Positions 32,256 to 42,088 of a DNA stretch of 64,000 nucleotides are shown here, in pieces (position 1 is the stretch's first letter; each line of letters opens with the position of its first letter). The notes under the pieces were generated by a model. The model was not told the origin of the DNA. It saw only the letters and a program-made list of their open reading frames with translations, and did no database searches. Source of the stretch: Gammaproteobacteria bacterium. Its GTDB lineage: Bacteria > Pseudomonadota > Gammaproteobacteria > HK1. Location: positions 1-64,000 of the forward strand of contig JAJFJU010000003.1 in NCBI GenBank assembly GCA_021773645.1. Reading direction: 5' to 3'. The translations under genes were made by a program, and so were the position numbers.

Positions 32256-32767
32256 GGGTTTTGGTGGTAGGGCTGGCGCTGTTAATTACCTTGGTGGGTT
32301 CTGTAGAGGCCGAAACCGGGGCCTCTGCTGCGGTGTCGCCGACAGCCGGTAAAGATGGCGTCGCACAGATCCTGGGTTTAGCCGGCACTGGCCCGGATTT
32401 TCTGCATCCCGATGTTGCCTTTGTGCTGAGCGTAGATCTGCTGCCGGGTAAGGTGATGGCGAGTTGGCGCGTTGCGGAACATTACTATCTATATCGGGAA
32501 CGCATAGCGATTGAATTAGTCGGCAACGGTGCACAGGCGGCCGGAGGCTTGAGTCTGCCCAAGGGCAAACCCAAGGAAGATGCCTACTTAGGGCGTACCG
32601 AGGTCTATTATGATCAGGCTTGGGCGGAGCTCCCCATTCGGCGTGCTGTCGATGGCCCCGGCCAGCTCGTGGTGCGGGTCCGCTATCAGGGTTGTGCCGA
32701 TGCCGGGCTGTGCTATCCGCCCATTACAAAAACCTTTGAACTGTCGTTCCCCACGACCTCGCCATAG
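32252..32767 (+). CDS. Stand-alone N-terminal domain of thiol:disulfide interchange protein DsbD
   Basis: 171 residues with a signal peptide (about 1-20, ending VEA). The rest matches only the periplasmic alpha domain of DsbD, including the redox motif CADAGLCYPPITK near the C-terminus. In E. coli DsbD this domain passes electrons to DsbC, but it needs the membrane and thioredoxin-like domains, both missing here. The frame ends cleanly and the sequence afterwards is not continuing DsbD. It is translationally coupled to cutA, where a full dsbD normally lies. The partner electron donor must be encoded elsewhere. Confidence 0.88.
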   Translation: MRVLVVGLALLITLVGSVEAETGASAAVSPTAGKDGVAQILGLAGTGPDFLHPDVAFVLSVDLLPGKVMASWRVAEHYYLYRERIAIELVGNGAQAAGGLSLPKGKPKEDAYLGRTEVYYDQAWAELPIRRAVDGPGQLVVRVRYQGCADAGLCYPPITKTFELSFPTTSP

Positions 32768-32851
32768 CACTTTACATCTGGCAGCTTGCGGGTATCATGG
32801 GGCATCCTGCGCTTAACTGTCGCGATCATCTGCAAACTGGATGGCTATGTT

Positions 32852-33298
32852 ATGGCTCAAATCCTCCTTCTGAACGGCCCTAATCTCAACCTGCTTGGGC
32901 ATCGTGAGCCAGAGATCTATGGCGCGGAAGGCCTCGCTGCTATAGAGGCGCGTCTGGCGGGTTTGGCAGACGTCGCCGGGCATGGTCTGGACTGCTTCCA
33001 GAGCAATGCCGAGGCGGATCTTATAGACCGTGTGCAGCAGGCCGCTGCTGAGGGGGTGAATTTCATCCTCATCAACCCGGCCGCCTTTACCCACACCAGT
33101 ATTGCCTTAAGAGATGCCCTGCTGGCGGTAGAAATACCCTTCGTAGAGATTCATCTCTCCAATGTTTACCAACGCGAATCCTTTCGCCAAAAATCCTATT
33201 TTTCGGATATTGCGGTGGGGGTCATCGTCGGCCTTGGGCCGCAGGGCTATGAGCTCGCTTTACAAGCGGCACTTCGGCATTTGGAAAAGCCTATATAA
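32852..33298 (+). CDS. aroQ: Type II 3-dehydroquinate dehydratase
   Basis: Dehydrates 3-dehydroquinate in the shikimate pathway. It starts at the ATG at 32852 ([20 protein letters not shown]), because the family always begins this way; an open frame extends upstream to 32786. It is 148 residues. Active-site features include the N-terminal NGPNLN, the flexible loop with the catalytic Tyr in [24 protein letters not shown] and [14 protein letters not shown] with the catalytic His. It leads the aroQ-accB-accC string. Confidence 0.96.
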   Translation: MAQILLLNGPNLNLLGHREPEIYGAEGLAAIEARLAGLADVAGHGLDCFQSNAEADLIDRVQQAAAEGVNFILINPAAFTHTSIALRDALLAVEIPFVEIHLSNVYQRESFRQKSYFSDIAVGVIVGLGPQGYELALQAALRHLEKPI

Positions 33299-33386
33299 AG
33301 GTATTAAAGAGATTTACGCACCGCCCGCTTTGCCGTTTTGGGAGCCGGTACGCCTACCAACAAGAATATTTTGGGAATCATCGGTT

Positions 33387-33830
33387 ATGGATATACGCAA
33401 GCTGAAAAAGCTTATTGAGCTGGTCGAAAATTCGAGTGTTGCCGAGTTGGAAATTTGCGAAGGCGAGGAATCGGTACGTATCTCCCGGGTGAGCTCCGCG
33501 CCGGTTCCCGTGGCGGCACCCATTGCCGCACCAGCAGCTCCAGTGGCTGCAGCTCCAGTGGCCGAGGAGTCCTCGCCGGCCCAGGAGGAAATCCAGGGCC
33601 AGACGATAAATTCTCCCATGGTGGGTACCTACTACAGCGCTTCTTCGCCGGGATCGGAGCCATTCGTCACCGTGGGCCAGCACATCGCGGTAGGGGATAC
33701 CGTTTGTATCATTGAGGCGATGAAGATCCTGAATCAGATCGAGGCAGATACCGCCGGAGTGGTGAAAAGCATTCTGGTGGAGAATGGCGAGGCGGTGGAG
33801 TACGGCGAACCGCTGCTGGTGATTGAATAA
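33387..33830 (+). CDS. accB: Biotin carboxyl carrier protein of acetyl-CoA carboxylase
   Basis: Carries the biotin that shuttles CO2 between AccC and AccAD at the first step of fatty acid synthesis. The start is the ATG at 33387 ([20 protein letters not shown]), giving 147 residues. An Ala/Pro-rich hinge covers about 38-60 and leads to the lipoyl-like domain. The biotinylated Lys is in the EAMK motif ([13 protein letters not shown], about 111-123). It sits between aroQ and accC. Confidence 0.97.
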   Translation: MDIRKLKKLIELVENSSVAELEICEGEESVRISRVSSAPVPVAAPIAAPAAPVAAAPVAEESSPAQEEIQGQTINSPMVGTYYSASSPGSEPFVTVGQHIAVGDTVCIIEAMKILNQIEADTAGVVKSILVENGEAVEYGEPLLVIE

Positions 33831-33863
33831 TGGTGTCCTTGTTCATTCTGGAGCACTGCTCGC

Positions 33864-35210
33864 ATGTTTGAAAAAGTAGTCATTGCCAATCGGGGTGAGA
33901 TAGCCCTGCGAATTCTTCGCGCCTGCCGAGAGCTGGGTTTGAAAACGGTGGCGATTCACTCCACTGCAGATCGCGATCTCAAGCACGTCCGTCTCGCCGA
34001 TGAGTCGGTGTGTATCGGCCCGCCGGACCCGGCTTCGAGCTATCTAAGTATTCCAGCGGTACTCAGTGCGGCGGAGGTGACCGATGCCGGCGCCATTCAT
34101 CCGGGCTACGGGTTTTTGTCCGAGAACGCCGATTTTGCTGAGCGCGTGGAGCAAAGTGGCTTTGTCTTTATTGGCCCACGTCCCGAGACCATTCGTCAGA
34201 TCGGTGACAAGGTGTCGGCGATTCGGTTGATGCAGGCGGCCGGTGTGCCCTGTGTGCCAGGTTCCGATGGGCCGCTGGGGGACGACGGCGATGAGAGCCT
34301 GCGGATTGCGGAAAAGATCGGTTATCCGGTAATCATTAAGGCCTCGGGCGGCGGCGGTGGCCGCGGCATGCGGGTGGTTCATAGCGCTGCCACGCTGCTG
34401 GACTCGATCTCTCTGACCCGGGCCGAGGCGGGAGCCAGCTTTGGTAACGACATGGTTTACCTGGAGAAATTTCTTCAGAACCCCCGCCATGTGGAGATCC
34501 AGGTATGTGCCGATGAACACGGCAACGCGGTGCATCTGGGAGAGCGTGACTGCTCCATGCAGCGTCGCCACCAGAAGGTCATTGAGGAATCTCCGGCCCC
34601 CGGAATTCCCCCCCAGATGCGTAAGGACCTGGGGGAGCGGTGTGTGAATGCCTGCCATCAGATTAATTATCGCGGTGCGGGCACCTTTGAGTTTCTGTAT
34701 GAGGATGGGGGCTTCTATTTCATTGAAATGAACACCCGTCTGCAGGTGGAACACACGGTCACCGAGATGGTCACGGGCACCGATCTGGTCAAGGCGCAGT
34801 TACTGGTGGCTGCAGGGGAGCCGTTGCCCTTCACCCAGGAAGATATAGAGCTGCGGGGCCACGCCATCGAATGCCGGATTAACGCCGAGGACGCACGTAC
34901 CTTTATGCCCTCCCCTGGACGTATCCAACGTTACCATCCGCCGGGCGGTCCCGGGGTGCGGCTCGACAGCCATATTTACCAGGACTACACCGTCTCGCCC
35001 TATTACGATTCCATGATCGGCAAACTAATCACTTGGGGTGAGGATCGTGCCGCTGCCATTGCACGCATGCGCACCGCGTTGGGGGAAATGGTGGTGGATG
35101 GGATTAACACAAATATTCCCCTGCACCAGGAGTTGATGGCCGATGCCGCCTTTGTCGAGGGTGGCCAGAGCATTCACTACCTGGAGAAAAAGCTCGCCGA
35201 GTCCCAGTGA
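33864..35210 (+). CDS. accC: Biotin carboxylase subunit of acetyl-CoA carboxylase
   Basis: ATP-grasp enzyme that carboxylates biotin on AccB. It is 448 residues, the E. coli length being 449. Visible are [20 protein letters not shown] at the start, [14 protein letters not shown], the glycine-rich [10 protein letters not shown] loop, and the catalytic [16 protein letters not shown]. It lies 33 bases after accB. Confidence 0.98.
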   Translation: MFEKVVIANRGEIALRILRACRELGLKTVAIHSTADRDLKHVRLADESVCIGPPDPASSYLSIPAVLSAAEVTDAGAIHPGYGFLSENADFAERVEQSGFVFIGPRPETIRQIGDKVSAIRLMQAAGVPCVPGSDGPLGDDGDESLRIAEKIGYPVIIKASGGGGGRGMRVVHSAATLLDSISLTRAEAGASFGNDMVYLEKFLQNPRHVEIQVCADEHGNAVHLGERDCSMQRRHQKVIEESPAPGIPPQMRKDLGERCVNACHQINYRGAGTFEFLYEDGGFYFIEMNTRLQVEHTVTEMVTGTDLVKAQLLVAAGEPLPFTQEDIELRGHAIECRINAEDARTFMPSPGRIQRYHPPGGPGVRLDSHIYQDYTVSPYYDSMIGKLITWGEDRAAAIARMRTALGEMVVDGINTNIPLHQELMADAAFVEGGQSIHYLEKKLAESQ

Positions 35211-35271
35211 TGTCTGGCGTTGTTTGGTGTTGGGCTGGTGCCTTCGGGGCGGGTGATTTTCGGAGTTTTCC

Positions 35272-36150
35272 ATGAGTTGGTTGCAAATAACCCTGGTGAG
35301 CAATTCTCAGGACGTTTCCCGCGTATCGCGGCTCCTTTCCCAGAATGGTGCACTGGCCGTTACCCTGCGCGATGGCACCCGCAAGCTGCCGATGGAGCCA
35401 TTACTTGACGTGAACTCTCTGTGGCGTCAAACCGAGGTCACCGGGATGTTTGTCGGCGATGCCGATGAAGGCACCCTGATGACGCGTTTGCGCGCTGCTA
35501 TGGCACCGGATCCGTTGCCGCCGAGTCGCGTGGAGTATGTGGAAAATCGTAATTGGGAGCGGGAGTGGATGAGCCGTTTCGCCCCCATGCGCTTTGGTGA
35601 GCGGCTGTGGATCTGTCCCAGTTGGAGCCCCGTCCTTACCACCGGTGCCGTATGTGTATTGCTGGACCCGGGGCTTGCCTTTGGTACCGGCAGTCATCCC
35701 AGCACTGGTCTGTGCTTGGAATACCTCGAAGCGGCCAAGCTAGAAGGTAAAAAGATCCTCGATTACGGTTGTGGCTCTGGAATTCTGGCTATTGCTGGGC
35801 TCAAGCTCGGCGCGGCCTCCGCCTGGGGCGTGGATACCGATGCCCAGGCGCTGGTTACCAGCCGTGAAAATGCCGAGAAGAATGAGGTGGCGGATATTTT
35901 CAGCGCCCTGGCGCCAGAGGACTTGCCGGCGGTGCAGGCAGATATCCTGGTGGCCAATATTCTGGCTAATCCCTTGGTGGAGCTCTCCCCGCATTTGGCC
36001 ACTCTGGTTCGCCCCAGTGGCGAGTTGGTGCTTGCGGGAGTGTTGTCTTCCCAGACCGAGATGGTGTCTGGGGCCTATAGCGAGTGGTTCGATATGGACC
36101 CGCCGTTTAACCGCGGAGAGTGGTCGCGGCTGACCGGGCGGCGCAAATAG
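35272..36150 (+). CDS. prmA: Ribosomal protein L11 methyltransferase
   Basis: Trimethylates amino groups of ribosomal protein uL11. It is 292 residues. The N-terminal recognition domain includes ENRNWEREWMSRFAPMRFGERLWICPSW. The SAM-binding domain carries DPGLAFGTGSHPSTGLCLEY and ILDYGCGSGILAIAGLKLGA. GGAG lies 8 bases ahead of the ATG. It follows accC, the usual order in the group, and is 4 bases ahead of the DUF3426 gene. Confidence 0.96.
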   Translation: MSWLQITLVSNSQDVSRVSRLLSQNGALAVTLRDGTRKLPMEPLLDVNSLWRQTEVTGMFVGDADEGTLMTRLRAAMAPDPLPPSRVEYVENRNWEREWMSRFAPMRFGERLWICPSWSPVLTTGAVCVLLDPGLAFGTGSHPSTGLCLEYLEAAKLEGKKILDYGCGSGILAIAGLKLGAASAWGVDTDAQALVTSRENAEKNEVADIFSALAPEDLPAVQADILVANILANPLVELSPHLATLVRPSGELVLAGVLSSQTEMVSGAYSEWFDMDPPFNRGEWSRLTGRRK

Positions 36151-36154
36151 GCGC

Positions 36155-37039
36155 ATGTATACGCGCTGTCAGCACTGTCATACCTGGTTCCGTATTGGTG
36201 CCGATGCCTTGCGTGAGGGTGGCGGCAAGGTGCGTTGCGGGCATTGTTTGGAGGTCTTTAATGCCTTGTATGCATTGCGCGAGGATTTGCCTGCGGGAGA
36301 GGTAGAGCATTTATCGGCCGATCTGAAAACACAGACGGAGCACAGCGACGATGGCATCGTGCGCTGGGCGGCGATGGAAGCCTCACTTCAACTGCCATCG
36401 CTAGAGGTCGCGGTGCCCCTGCCTGATTCTGGCGTAGTAATTGAGCCGCCGTTGGGCGACCTGAACTCGGTAGATACGGCTGGGCTAGATTCGTCTCCGG
36501 AGCCTGAAGCCTCCCCTATGCCTGACGTGCTCAAGGCCGATCTGCATCGCCTGGAGCATGCGGCTCGGGCCCGGCGGAAACGGGTTTGGGCGCTGGTTTC
36601 CGCTGTCCTGTTATTGCTCGTGTTGGTGGGCCAGTACGCTTGGTTTGCACCCGAAGACATGGCCCGGCGTTATCCCGCTGCCCGTCCCTGGCTGGAGCGC
36701 TTTTGTGCCCAAGCGGCTTGTGTGCTGAGCACACGGCGTGATTTAGAGAAGATTATCGTGCTCGGGCGCGATGTTCGCGTTCATCCCCGTTTTGAGGGGG
36801 CCCTGCTGGTCACCGCGGCACTGTCTAATACGGCAAACTTCGAGCAGGCTTGGCCTCGACTGGAGTTTCTGCTGTTTAACGTCAACGGCCAAACTATCGC
36901 CAGTCGGGTGTTTGAGCCGGGGGAATATCTGGATACCGACATCTCGGGCGACATGCCATCCGCTATCCCGGTGCAGGTGGGCCTGGAGCTCCTTGCTACC
37001 GAAGAGGCCGCGGTAAGCTTTGAATTTCGTTTTCTTTAG
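36155..37039 (+). CDS. MJ0042-type zinc-ribbon / DUF3426 membrane protein
   Basis: 294-residue protein of unknown function. The N-terminal zinc ribbon has CQHC (C6, C9) and CGHC further on, in the MJ0042 finger pattern ending FNALYALRED. An acidic linker of about 100 residues follows, then one membrane helix near 145-165 (WALVSAVLLLLVLVGQYAWF) and a periplasmic DUF3426 domain ending FEFRF. In many relatives this gene lies between prmA and dusB-fis; here dusB is not found. It probably shares the prmA transcript. Confidence 0.85.
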   Translation: MYTRCQHCHTWFRIGADALREGGGKVRCGHCLEVFNALYALREDLPAGEVEHLSADLKTQTEHSDDGIVRWAAMEASLQLPSLEVAVPLPDSGVVIEPPLGDLNSVDTAGLDSSPEPEASPMPDVLKADLHRLEHAARARRKRVWALVSAVLLLLVLVGQYAWFAPEDMARRYPAARPWLERFCAQAACVLSTRRDLEKIIVLGRDVRVHPRFEGALLVTAALSNTANFEQAWPRLEFLLFNVNGQTIASRVFEPGEYLDTDISGDMPSAIPVQVGLELLATEEAAVSFEFRFL

Positions 37040-37143
37040 CCATCATTAATTGCGATCCAGTTCACAAATATATCTCATCAAGCGGCTCATTCATCTTCTG
37101 CCGCTCCGCTGAAAGGCGTAACATGGCTCCCCCGCGAGCGGTT

Positions 37144-37159
37144 GGATGGGCTCCCATCC
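37144..37159. repeat. Perfect inverted repeat upstream of fis
   Basis: GGATGGG-CT-CCCATCC is a 7-base perfect inverted repeat with a 2-base centre, 84 bases upstream of the fis start, in a 203-base gap where dusB would be expected. With such a short loop, a protein-binding operator is more likely than an RNA hairpin. No known family is recognised. Confidence 0.35.
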
Positions 37160-37242
37160 TGCGGACAGACTTGTCATCCACATGCCTCTTCACTGGTGCT
37201 TATCGTACCGGGAAGACGCCTCCTAGGGTTGGGCTCTGAAGC

Positions 37243-37557
37243 GTGAAAGAAAGCCATACAGGGAAGGACGCTTACGCTGAAGCCGAGTTGTTGAGCACTC
37301 CAAGCGAGTATCGTCGGGAGCCGCTGCGCGAGTGCGTACGTCTGGCAGTTGAATGCTACTTTGAACATCTTGGTAGTCATGAGACCTGTGGGCTGTATGA
37401 CATGGTGCTTGGCGAGGTAGAGGCACCATTGCTGGAAGCGGTGATGCGCCATACCAATGGCAATCAGAGTCTGGCCTCATCGGTACTGGGCATTAATCGC
37501 GGCACCCTGAGAAAAAAGCTCAAACGCTACGGCCTCAACGGCGCTAGTGGGCGCTAA
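37243..37557 (+). CDS. fis: DNA-binding nucleoid protein Fis
   Basis: Homodimeric nucleoid-associated regulator that bends DNA. It is 104 residues from a GTG start, with the classical C-terminal helix-turn-helix NQSLASSVLGINRGTLRKKLKRYGL. The upstream LREC and VRLAVECYFEHLG part resembles the Fis dimer core. The N-terminus before about residue 25 is variable. Usually dusB precedes fis in one operon; here fis has its own upstream space. Confidence 0.95.
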   Translation: MKESHTGKDAYAEAELLSTPSEYRREPLRECVRLAVECYFEHLGSHETCGLYDMVLGEVEAPLLEAVMRHTNGNQSLASSVLGINRGTLRKKLKRYGLNGASGR

Positions 37558-37685
37558 CTTACACCCCCTTCCGAATCCTCCCTGTTAGTCGTGTAATCCT
37601 ATGCCGCGAGCACTTTTACGTGCCCGCCTTTTGCCTCGCTTACTGCTAGAATGACCGGCTTCTTTCAAGCAAGCAGGGGACAGCC

Positions 37686-39254
37686 ATGGCGAGGGTTGAG
37701 CGCGCGCTCATCAGCGTTTCGGACAAGCAGGGGATTGAGGCATTTGCCAAGGCCCTGACGGAATTGGGCATCGATATCTTGTCCACTGGCGGTACCGCCA
37801 AATTACTTCAAGCCGCCGGTATCGCGGTGACTGAGGTTTCGGAGCACACCGGCTTTCCTGAGATCATGGACGGGCGAGTAAAAACCCTGCACCCCCGTAT
37901 CCACGGTGGCCTGCTTGGGCGACGGGATGTAGATGCCGAGGTGATGGTAGAACACGATATTGCCCCCATCGACCTGCTGGTGGTGAACCTCTATCCCTTT
38001 GAGCAGACCGTGGCCGACCCTAACTGCACCCTGCCCAATGCTATTGAAAATATCGATATTGGTGGCCCGGCCATGCTGCGTGCCGCGGCAAAAAATCATG
38101 CCGCAGTAACCGTGTTGGTAGATGCCGCTGATTATGAGCGTGTGTTGGAGGAGTTGCGTAGTGGCGACGGAGCGGTCAGAGCGGACACGCGTTTTGAGTT
38201 AGCGCGCAAGACCTATGCGCATACCGCTCATTATGATGGTGCCATCGCCAACTATCTCGGCAGTGTGAAGGCAGAAACCGAGACTCCCTTCCCCCCCACT
38301 CTGTCGCTGCAGTTCGAAAAGCTCCAGGACATGCGTTACGGCGAAAACCCTCATCAGGCCGCGGCGTTTTTCCGTAATACCGCCGGTGCGCCACCTGCCA
38401 CCTTGGCCAGCGCAGAGTTGATTCAGGGCAAGCCACTTTCCTTTAATAATGTTGCCGATGCTGATGCGGCACTGGAATGTGTGAAGGAGTTTGGGGCGGA
38501 GTCGGCCTGCGTTATCGTCAAGCACGCCAATCCCTGTGGCGTTGCCGTCGCGAGTGATTTGGGTCAGGCCTATGACCTTGCCTTCGGCACCGACCCCACC
38601 TCCGCCTTTGGCGGCATCATTGCTATAAACCAGTCTCTCGACGCGACTCTGGCCCAGGCTATTATTGACCGCCAGTTCGTTGAGGTTATTCTTGCTCCCA
38701 GTGTCAGCGAGGAGGCGCGCAAGGTGTTGGCAGCAAAGCCCGGGGTGCGGGTGCTCAGCACCGGTAGCTGGCAGGGACAGGCAGCCAGTGAATGGAATCT
38801 GAAGCGGGTCGGTGGTGGTTTGTTGGTGCAGGAAGGCGATGCTGGGCGTATTGGTGCTGACGATCTCAAAGTAGTTAGTCGACGTGCACCGAGTGCCCAG
38901 GAACAGGCCGATCTATTATTTGCTTGGAAGGTGGCGAAGTTCGTTAAATCTAATGCCATCGTCTATTGCCGCGATCAACGCACCATCGGCGTGGGTGCCG
39001 GACAGATGAGCCGGATCTATAGTGCACGCATCGCGGCCATCAAGGCGGCGGACGAAGATCTCGAGGTGCGCGGCTCGGTGATGGCCTCGGATGCATTCTT
39101 TCCCTTCCGTGACGGCATTGATGCTGCAGCCGAGGTGGGCATCACCGCGGTAATTCAGCCCGGCGGCTCGATTCGTGACGAAGAGGTGATTGCTGCCGCG
39201 GATGAACACGATATTGCTATGGTCTTCACCGGTATGCGCCATTTTCGCCATTAA
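37686..39254 (+). CDS. purH: Bifunctional AICAR formyltransferase/IMP cyclohydrolase
   Basis: Catalyses the last two steps of IMP synthesis. It is 522 residues. The N-terminal IMP cyclohydrolase (MGS-like) starts [19 protein letters not shown] and includes [19 protein letters not shown]. The C-terminal transformylase includes [33 protein letters not shown] and the end GMRHFRH. It begins at 37686 with AGGGGA ahead, and forms an operon with purD 16 bases downstream. Confidence 0.98.
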   Translation: MARVERALISVSDKQGIEAFAKALTELGIDILSTGGTAKLLQAAGIAVTEVSEHTGFPEIMDGRVKTLHPRIHGGLLGRRDVDAEVMVEHDIAPIDLLVVNLYPFEQTVADPNCTLPNAIENIDIGGPAMLRAAAKNHAAVTVLVDAADYERVLEELRSGDGAVRADTRFELARKTYAHTAHYDGAIANYLGSVKAETETPFPPTLSLQFEKLQDMRYGENPHQAAAFFRNTAGAPPATLASAELIQGKPLSFNNVADADAALECVKEFGAESACVIVKHANPCGVAVASDLGQAYDLAFGTDPTSAFGGIIAINQSLDATLAQAIIDRQFVEVILAPSVSEEARKVLAAKPGVRVLSTGSWQGQAASEWNLKRVGGGLLVQEGDAGRIGADDLKVVSRRAPSAQEQADLLFAWKVAKFVKSNAIVYCRDQRTIGVGAGQMSRIYSARIAAIKAADEDLEVRGSVMASDAFFPFRDGIDAAAEVGITAVIQPGGSIRDEEVIAAADEHDIAMVFTGMRHFRH

Positions 39255-39270
39255 GGACGAGGGTAAGCAG

Positions 39271-40551
39271 ATGAAAGTATTGATCATTGGCGGCGGCGGG
39301 CGGGAGCATGCGCTGGCCTGGAAGGCGGCCCAGTCGACACGGGTCAGTGAGGTGTTTGTGGCCCCAGGCAATGCCGGTACCGTGGGCGAGGACAAGATTC
39401 GGAATATTCCCATTGCGGCGGAAAACATCACCGCACTGTTGCGTTTTGCCCGTGAAAACGAAGTGGGCCTGACCATCGTGGGGCCCGAGGTGCCGTTGGC
39501 AGAGGGCGTGGTCGATAGCTTCCGCGAGCACGGCCTACGTATCTTCGGGCCGACCCGGGCGGCGGCACAATTGGAGGCCTCCAAATCTTACTCCAAAGAT
39601 TTTCTAGCTCGTTACAACATAGCTACCGGGGCCTATCAGAGTTTTGAAAAGCTCGATGAGGCACTGGCTTACATCCGTGCCCAGGGTGCTCCCATCGTTA
39701 TCAAGGCCGATGGTCTGGCCGCGGGCAAAGGCGTGGTGCTGGCCGATACCGTCGAGGCGGCGGAACAGGCCGCCACCGAGATGCTTGGCGAGGACAGCTT
39801 TGGCGTTGCTGGGCGTAGTATCGTGGTGGAGGAGTTTTTGTACGGCGAGGAGGCCAGCTTCATCTGCATGGTGGACGGCAGCCATGTTTTGCCACTGGCT
39901 ACCTCGCAGGATCACAAGGCCCGGGACGAGGGCGATCGCGGTCCCAACACCGGCGGCATGGGCGCTTATTCCCCCGCCCCGGTGGTGACCGAGGCACTGC
40001 ACCAGCGCGTCATGAGCGAAATCATCGAACCCACCGTGCGCGGCATGGCCGAGGATGGTAATCCTTATACCGGCTTTCTCTATGCCGGATTAATGATCGA
40101 TGCCGACGGTAATCCCCAGGTGCTGGAATACAACTGTCGCTTCGGTGATCCCGAAACCCAACCCATCCTCATGCGCCTGAAGAGTGACTTGGTGGCACTG
40201 TGCGAAGATGCGGTAGAAGGCACCCTCGATACCGCCACCGCCGAATGGGACCCGCGCGCATCCCTCGGTGTGGTGTTAAGCGCGGGTGGTTATCCGCGTA
40301 GCTATCGTAAGGGTGATCCCATCAAAGGTTTGGAACAGGCAACCACCCCGGGCACAAAAGTTTTCCACGCAGGCACGGCCCTCAAGGACGAACAGGTGGT
40401 CACCGACGGTGGTCGTGTGCTGTGCGTCTGCGCCCTTGGTGAAACCGTGGAGGATGCTCAGACCAATGCCTATCGAGAAGTCGATAAAATCTGGTGGGAC
40501 GGGGTCTATTTCCGCCGTGATATCGGCCACCGTGCGGTGGGGCGAAAATAG
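39271..40551 (+). CDS. purD: Phosphoribosylamine-glycine ligase
   Basis: ATP-grasp ligase for the second step of purine synthesis. The start is the ATG at 39271 (MKVLIIGGGGREHALAWKA); the open frame runs back into purH. It is 426 residues. Visible motifs: GGGGREHAL, the ATP-grasp segments KADGLAAGKGVV and EASFICMVDG, DHKARDEGDRGPNTGGMGAYSPAP, and YNCRFGDPETQ near the metal site. It sits directly downstream of purH. Confidence 0.97.
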   Translation: MKVLIIGGGGREHALAWKAAQSTRVSEVFVAPGNAGTVGEDKIRNIPIAAENITALLRFARENEVGLTIVGPEVPLAEGVVDSFREHGLRIFGPTRAAAQLEASKSYSKDFLARYNIATGAYQSFEKLDEALAYIRAQGAPIVIKADGLAAGKGVVLADTVEAAEQAATEMLGEDSFGVAGRSIVVEEFLYGEEASFICMVDGSHVLPLATSQDHKARDEGDRGPNTGGMGAYSPAPVVTEALHQRVMSEIIEPTVRGMAEDGNPYTGFLYAGLMIDADGNPQVLEYNCRFGDPETQPILMRLKSDLVALCEDAVEGTLDTATAEWDPRASLGVVLSAGGYPRSYRKGDPIKGLEQATTPGTKVFHAGTALKDEQVVTDGGRVLCVCALGETVEDAQTNAYREVDKIWWDGVYFRRDIGHRAVGRK

Positions 40552-40599
40552 TCGATCGGTACTGCTAAAGTCTGGGCAATCCACGGGAGGAAAACTGCT

Positions 40600-40890
40600 A
40601 TGCAGGTCACCATCGTGCACGTCCATGTAAAACCCGAACACCTCGATGATTTTATTGAGGCCTCACGCATCAATCACCAGGCCTCGGTGCAGGAGGTGGG
40701 CAATCTTCGCTTCGATGTCCTGCAGCTTGAGGAAGATCCAACGCGCTTCGTACTCTACGAGGCCTATCGCTCGGCGGAAGACGCCGCCGCTCACAAACAA
40801 ACTTCACATTACGCAACATGGCGAGACACGGTGGCTGACTGGATGGCCTCGCCGCGTGAGGGCGTTCCTTACCAGGGTTTGCTCCCGTGA
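40600..40890 (+). CDS. Antibiotic biosynthesis monooxygenase (ABM) fold protein
   Basis: 96-residue dimeric ferredoxin-like protein of the ABM family (YgiN/LsrG-like). The start MQVTIVHVHVKPEHLDDFIEA and VLYEAYRSAEDAAAHKQTSHY are typical. Members act on quinones or on the AI-2 signal breakdown product, and others protect against reactive aldehydes. Its last 4 bases overlap the next gene, an iron-dependent alcohol dehydrogenase, suggesting joint handling of a small reactive metabolite; the substrate is unknown. GGGAGG precedes the start. Confidence 0.85.
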   Translation: MQVTIVHVHVKPEHLDDFIEASRINHQASVQEVGNLRFDVLQLEEDPTRFVLYEAYRSAEDAAAHKQTSHYATWRDTVADWMASPREGVPYQGLLP

Positions 40891-42068
40891 CACCATTTTC
40901 TATAGCACGATTACCGCGTATTGAGTTCGGTTGCGGCACTATTGAGCGGGTGCCAGAGCTCGTCGCTGGCTTCGGTAGCCGGGTGTTACTGGTCACCGGC
41001 GCACATTCGTTTCAGGCCGCGCCCCAGTGGGATCAGTTACGTTCACAGTTTCGGCAGAGAAGCATTGCCTGGGAACAGGTCAACGTGGCCGGTGAGCCCT
41101 CGCCGCAACTGGTTGATGAGGCGGTTGCTGCCCACGCAGATGGCAACTTCGATGTGGTGCTCGGCATAGGTGGTGGAAGTGCCCTGGATGCCGCCAAGGC
41201 TATCGCCGGGTTGCTGCGAGTCGGACGCTCGGTGATGGATTATCTGGAGGGTGTTGGCCCGGAGTTATCCTATAGCGGGCCGGCGGTGCCGCTGGTAGCG
41301 GTACCCACCACTGCCGGCACCGGCAGCGAGGCCACCAAGAATGCGGTGCTAAGCATCCATGGCCCGGACGGTTTCAAGAAATCTTTTCGTCACGATATAC
41401 TGGTAGCGGAATATGCCGTAGTGGACCCGGATCTACTGGCCTCCTGTCCACCCGCCGTCATCGCCGCCAACGGTATGGACGCCTTGACCCAGGTGCTGGA
41501 ATCCTATGTTTCCACGGGTGCCAATTCTTTTACTGATGCCCTCGGGCTGGACGCCTTGCGTGCTGTGCGCGAGGGCTTGCTGCCACTTTTCCAGTCGGCC
41601 GGCGTGGATGCAGTGGCCCGTGAACGTATGGCGTGGGCTTCGCTCGTCTCCGGCATAAACCTCGCCCAGACCGGCCTCGGTTCAGTGCACGGTTTGGCCT
41701 CACCACTCGGTGCCTACTACCCCATTCCACATGGTGTGGTTTGCGGTACTTTAGTAGCGGCGGCCACCCGCATGAATCTGGATGCCTTGCGTGCACGCGA
41801 TCCGGACGGCCCGGCACTCGCCCGTTATGCCCGGGCTGGTAGCGTATTGAGTGGACACCACCACCCGCGCGACGAAGCTTGCGAGGTATTGGTGTCCATA
41901 CTGGAAGACTGGACCAGGCAGATGGACCTTGCGCCACTGTCCCGTTATGGCCTGGATGAGAGCAGCCTGGATCAGGTCGTCGCCAACGCCCGCGGCGGCA
42001 GCATGAAGTCCAACCCCATCGTGCTCACCGATGCGGAGCTTCGCACAGTGTTGGAACAACGCTTGTAG
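40887..42068 (+). CDS. Iron-containing alcohol dehydrogenase (group III)
   Basis: NAD(P)-dependent dehydrogenase, 393 residues from a GTG that overlaps the monooxygenase stop. The nucleotide-binding GIGGGSALDAAKA (about 94-106) and PTTAGTGSEAT (140-150) are clear. The usual four metal ligands correspond to D198, residue 202, H268 and H282; residue 202 is Gln here (GMDALTQVLESY) where FucO has His. That substitution occurs in a subset of the family as far as I recall. Alcohol or aldehyde substrate unknown. Confidence 0.9.
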   Translation: MTPFSIARLPRIEFGCGTIERVPELVAGFGSRVLLVTGAHSFQAAPQWDQLRSQFRQRSIAWEQVNVAGEPSPQLVDEAVAAHADGNFDVVLGIGGGSALDAAKAIAGLLRVGRSVMDYLEGVGPELSYSGPAVPLVAVPTTAGTGSEATKNAVLSIHGPDGFKKSFRHDILVAEYAVVDPDLLASCPPAVIAANGMDALTQVLESYVSTGANSFTDALGLDALRAVREGLLPLFQSAGVDAVARERMAWASLVSGINLAQTGLGSVHGLASPLGAYYPIPHGVVCGTLVAAATRMNLDALRARDPDGPALARYARAGSVLSGHHHPRDEACEVLVSILEDWTRQMDLAPLSRYGLDESSLDQVVANARGGSMKSNPIVLTDAELRTVLEQRL

Positions 42069-42088
42069 CCAAGAACAAAAAGAGCGCC

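Noticed and set aside
34044-34754. Open frame antisense to accC (236 codons)
   Set aside because: Lies wholly within accC, with no family likeness.
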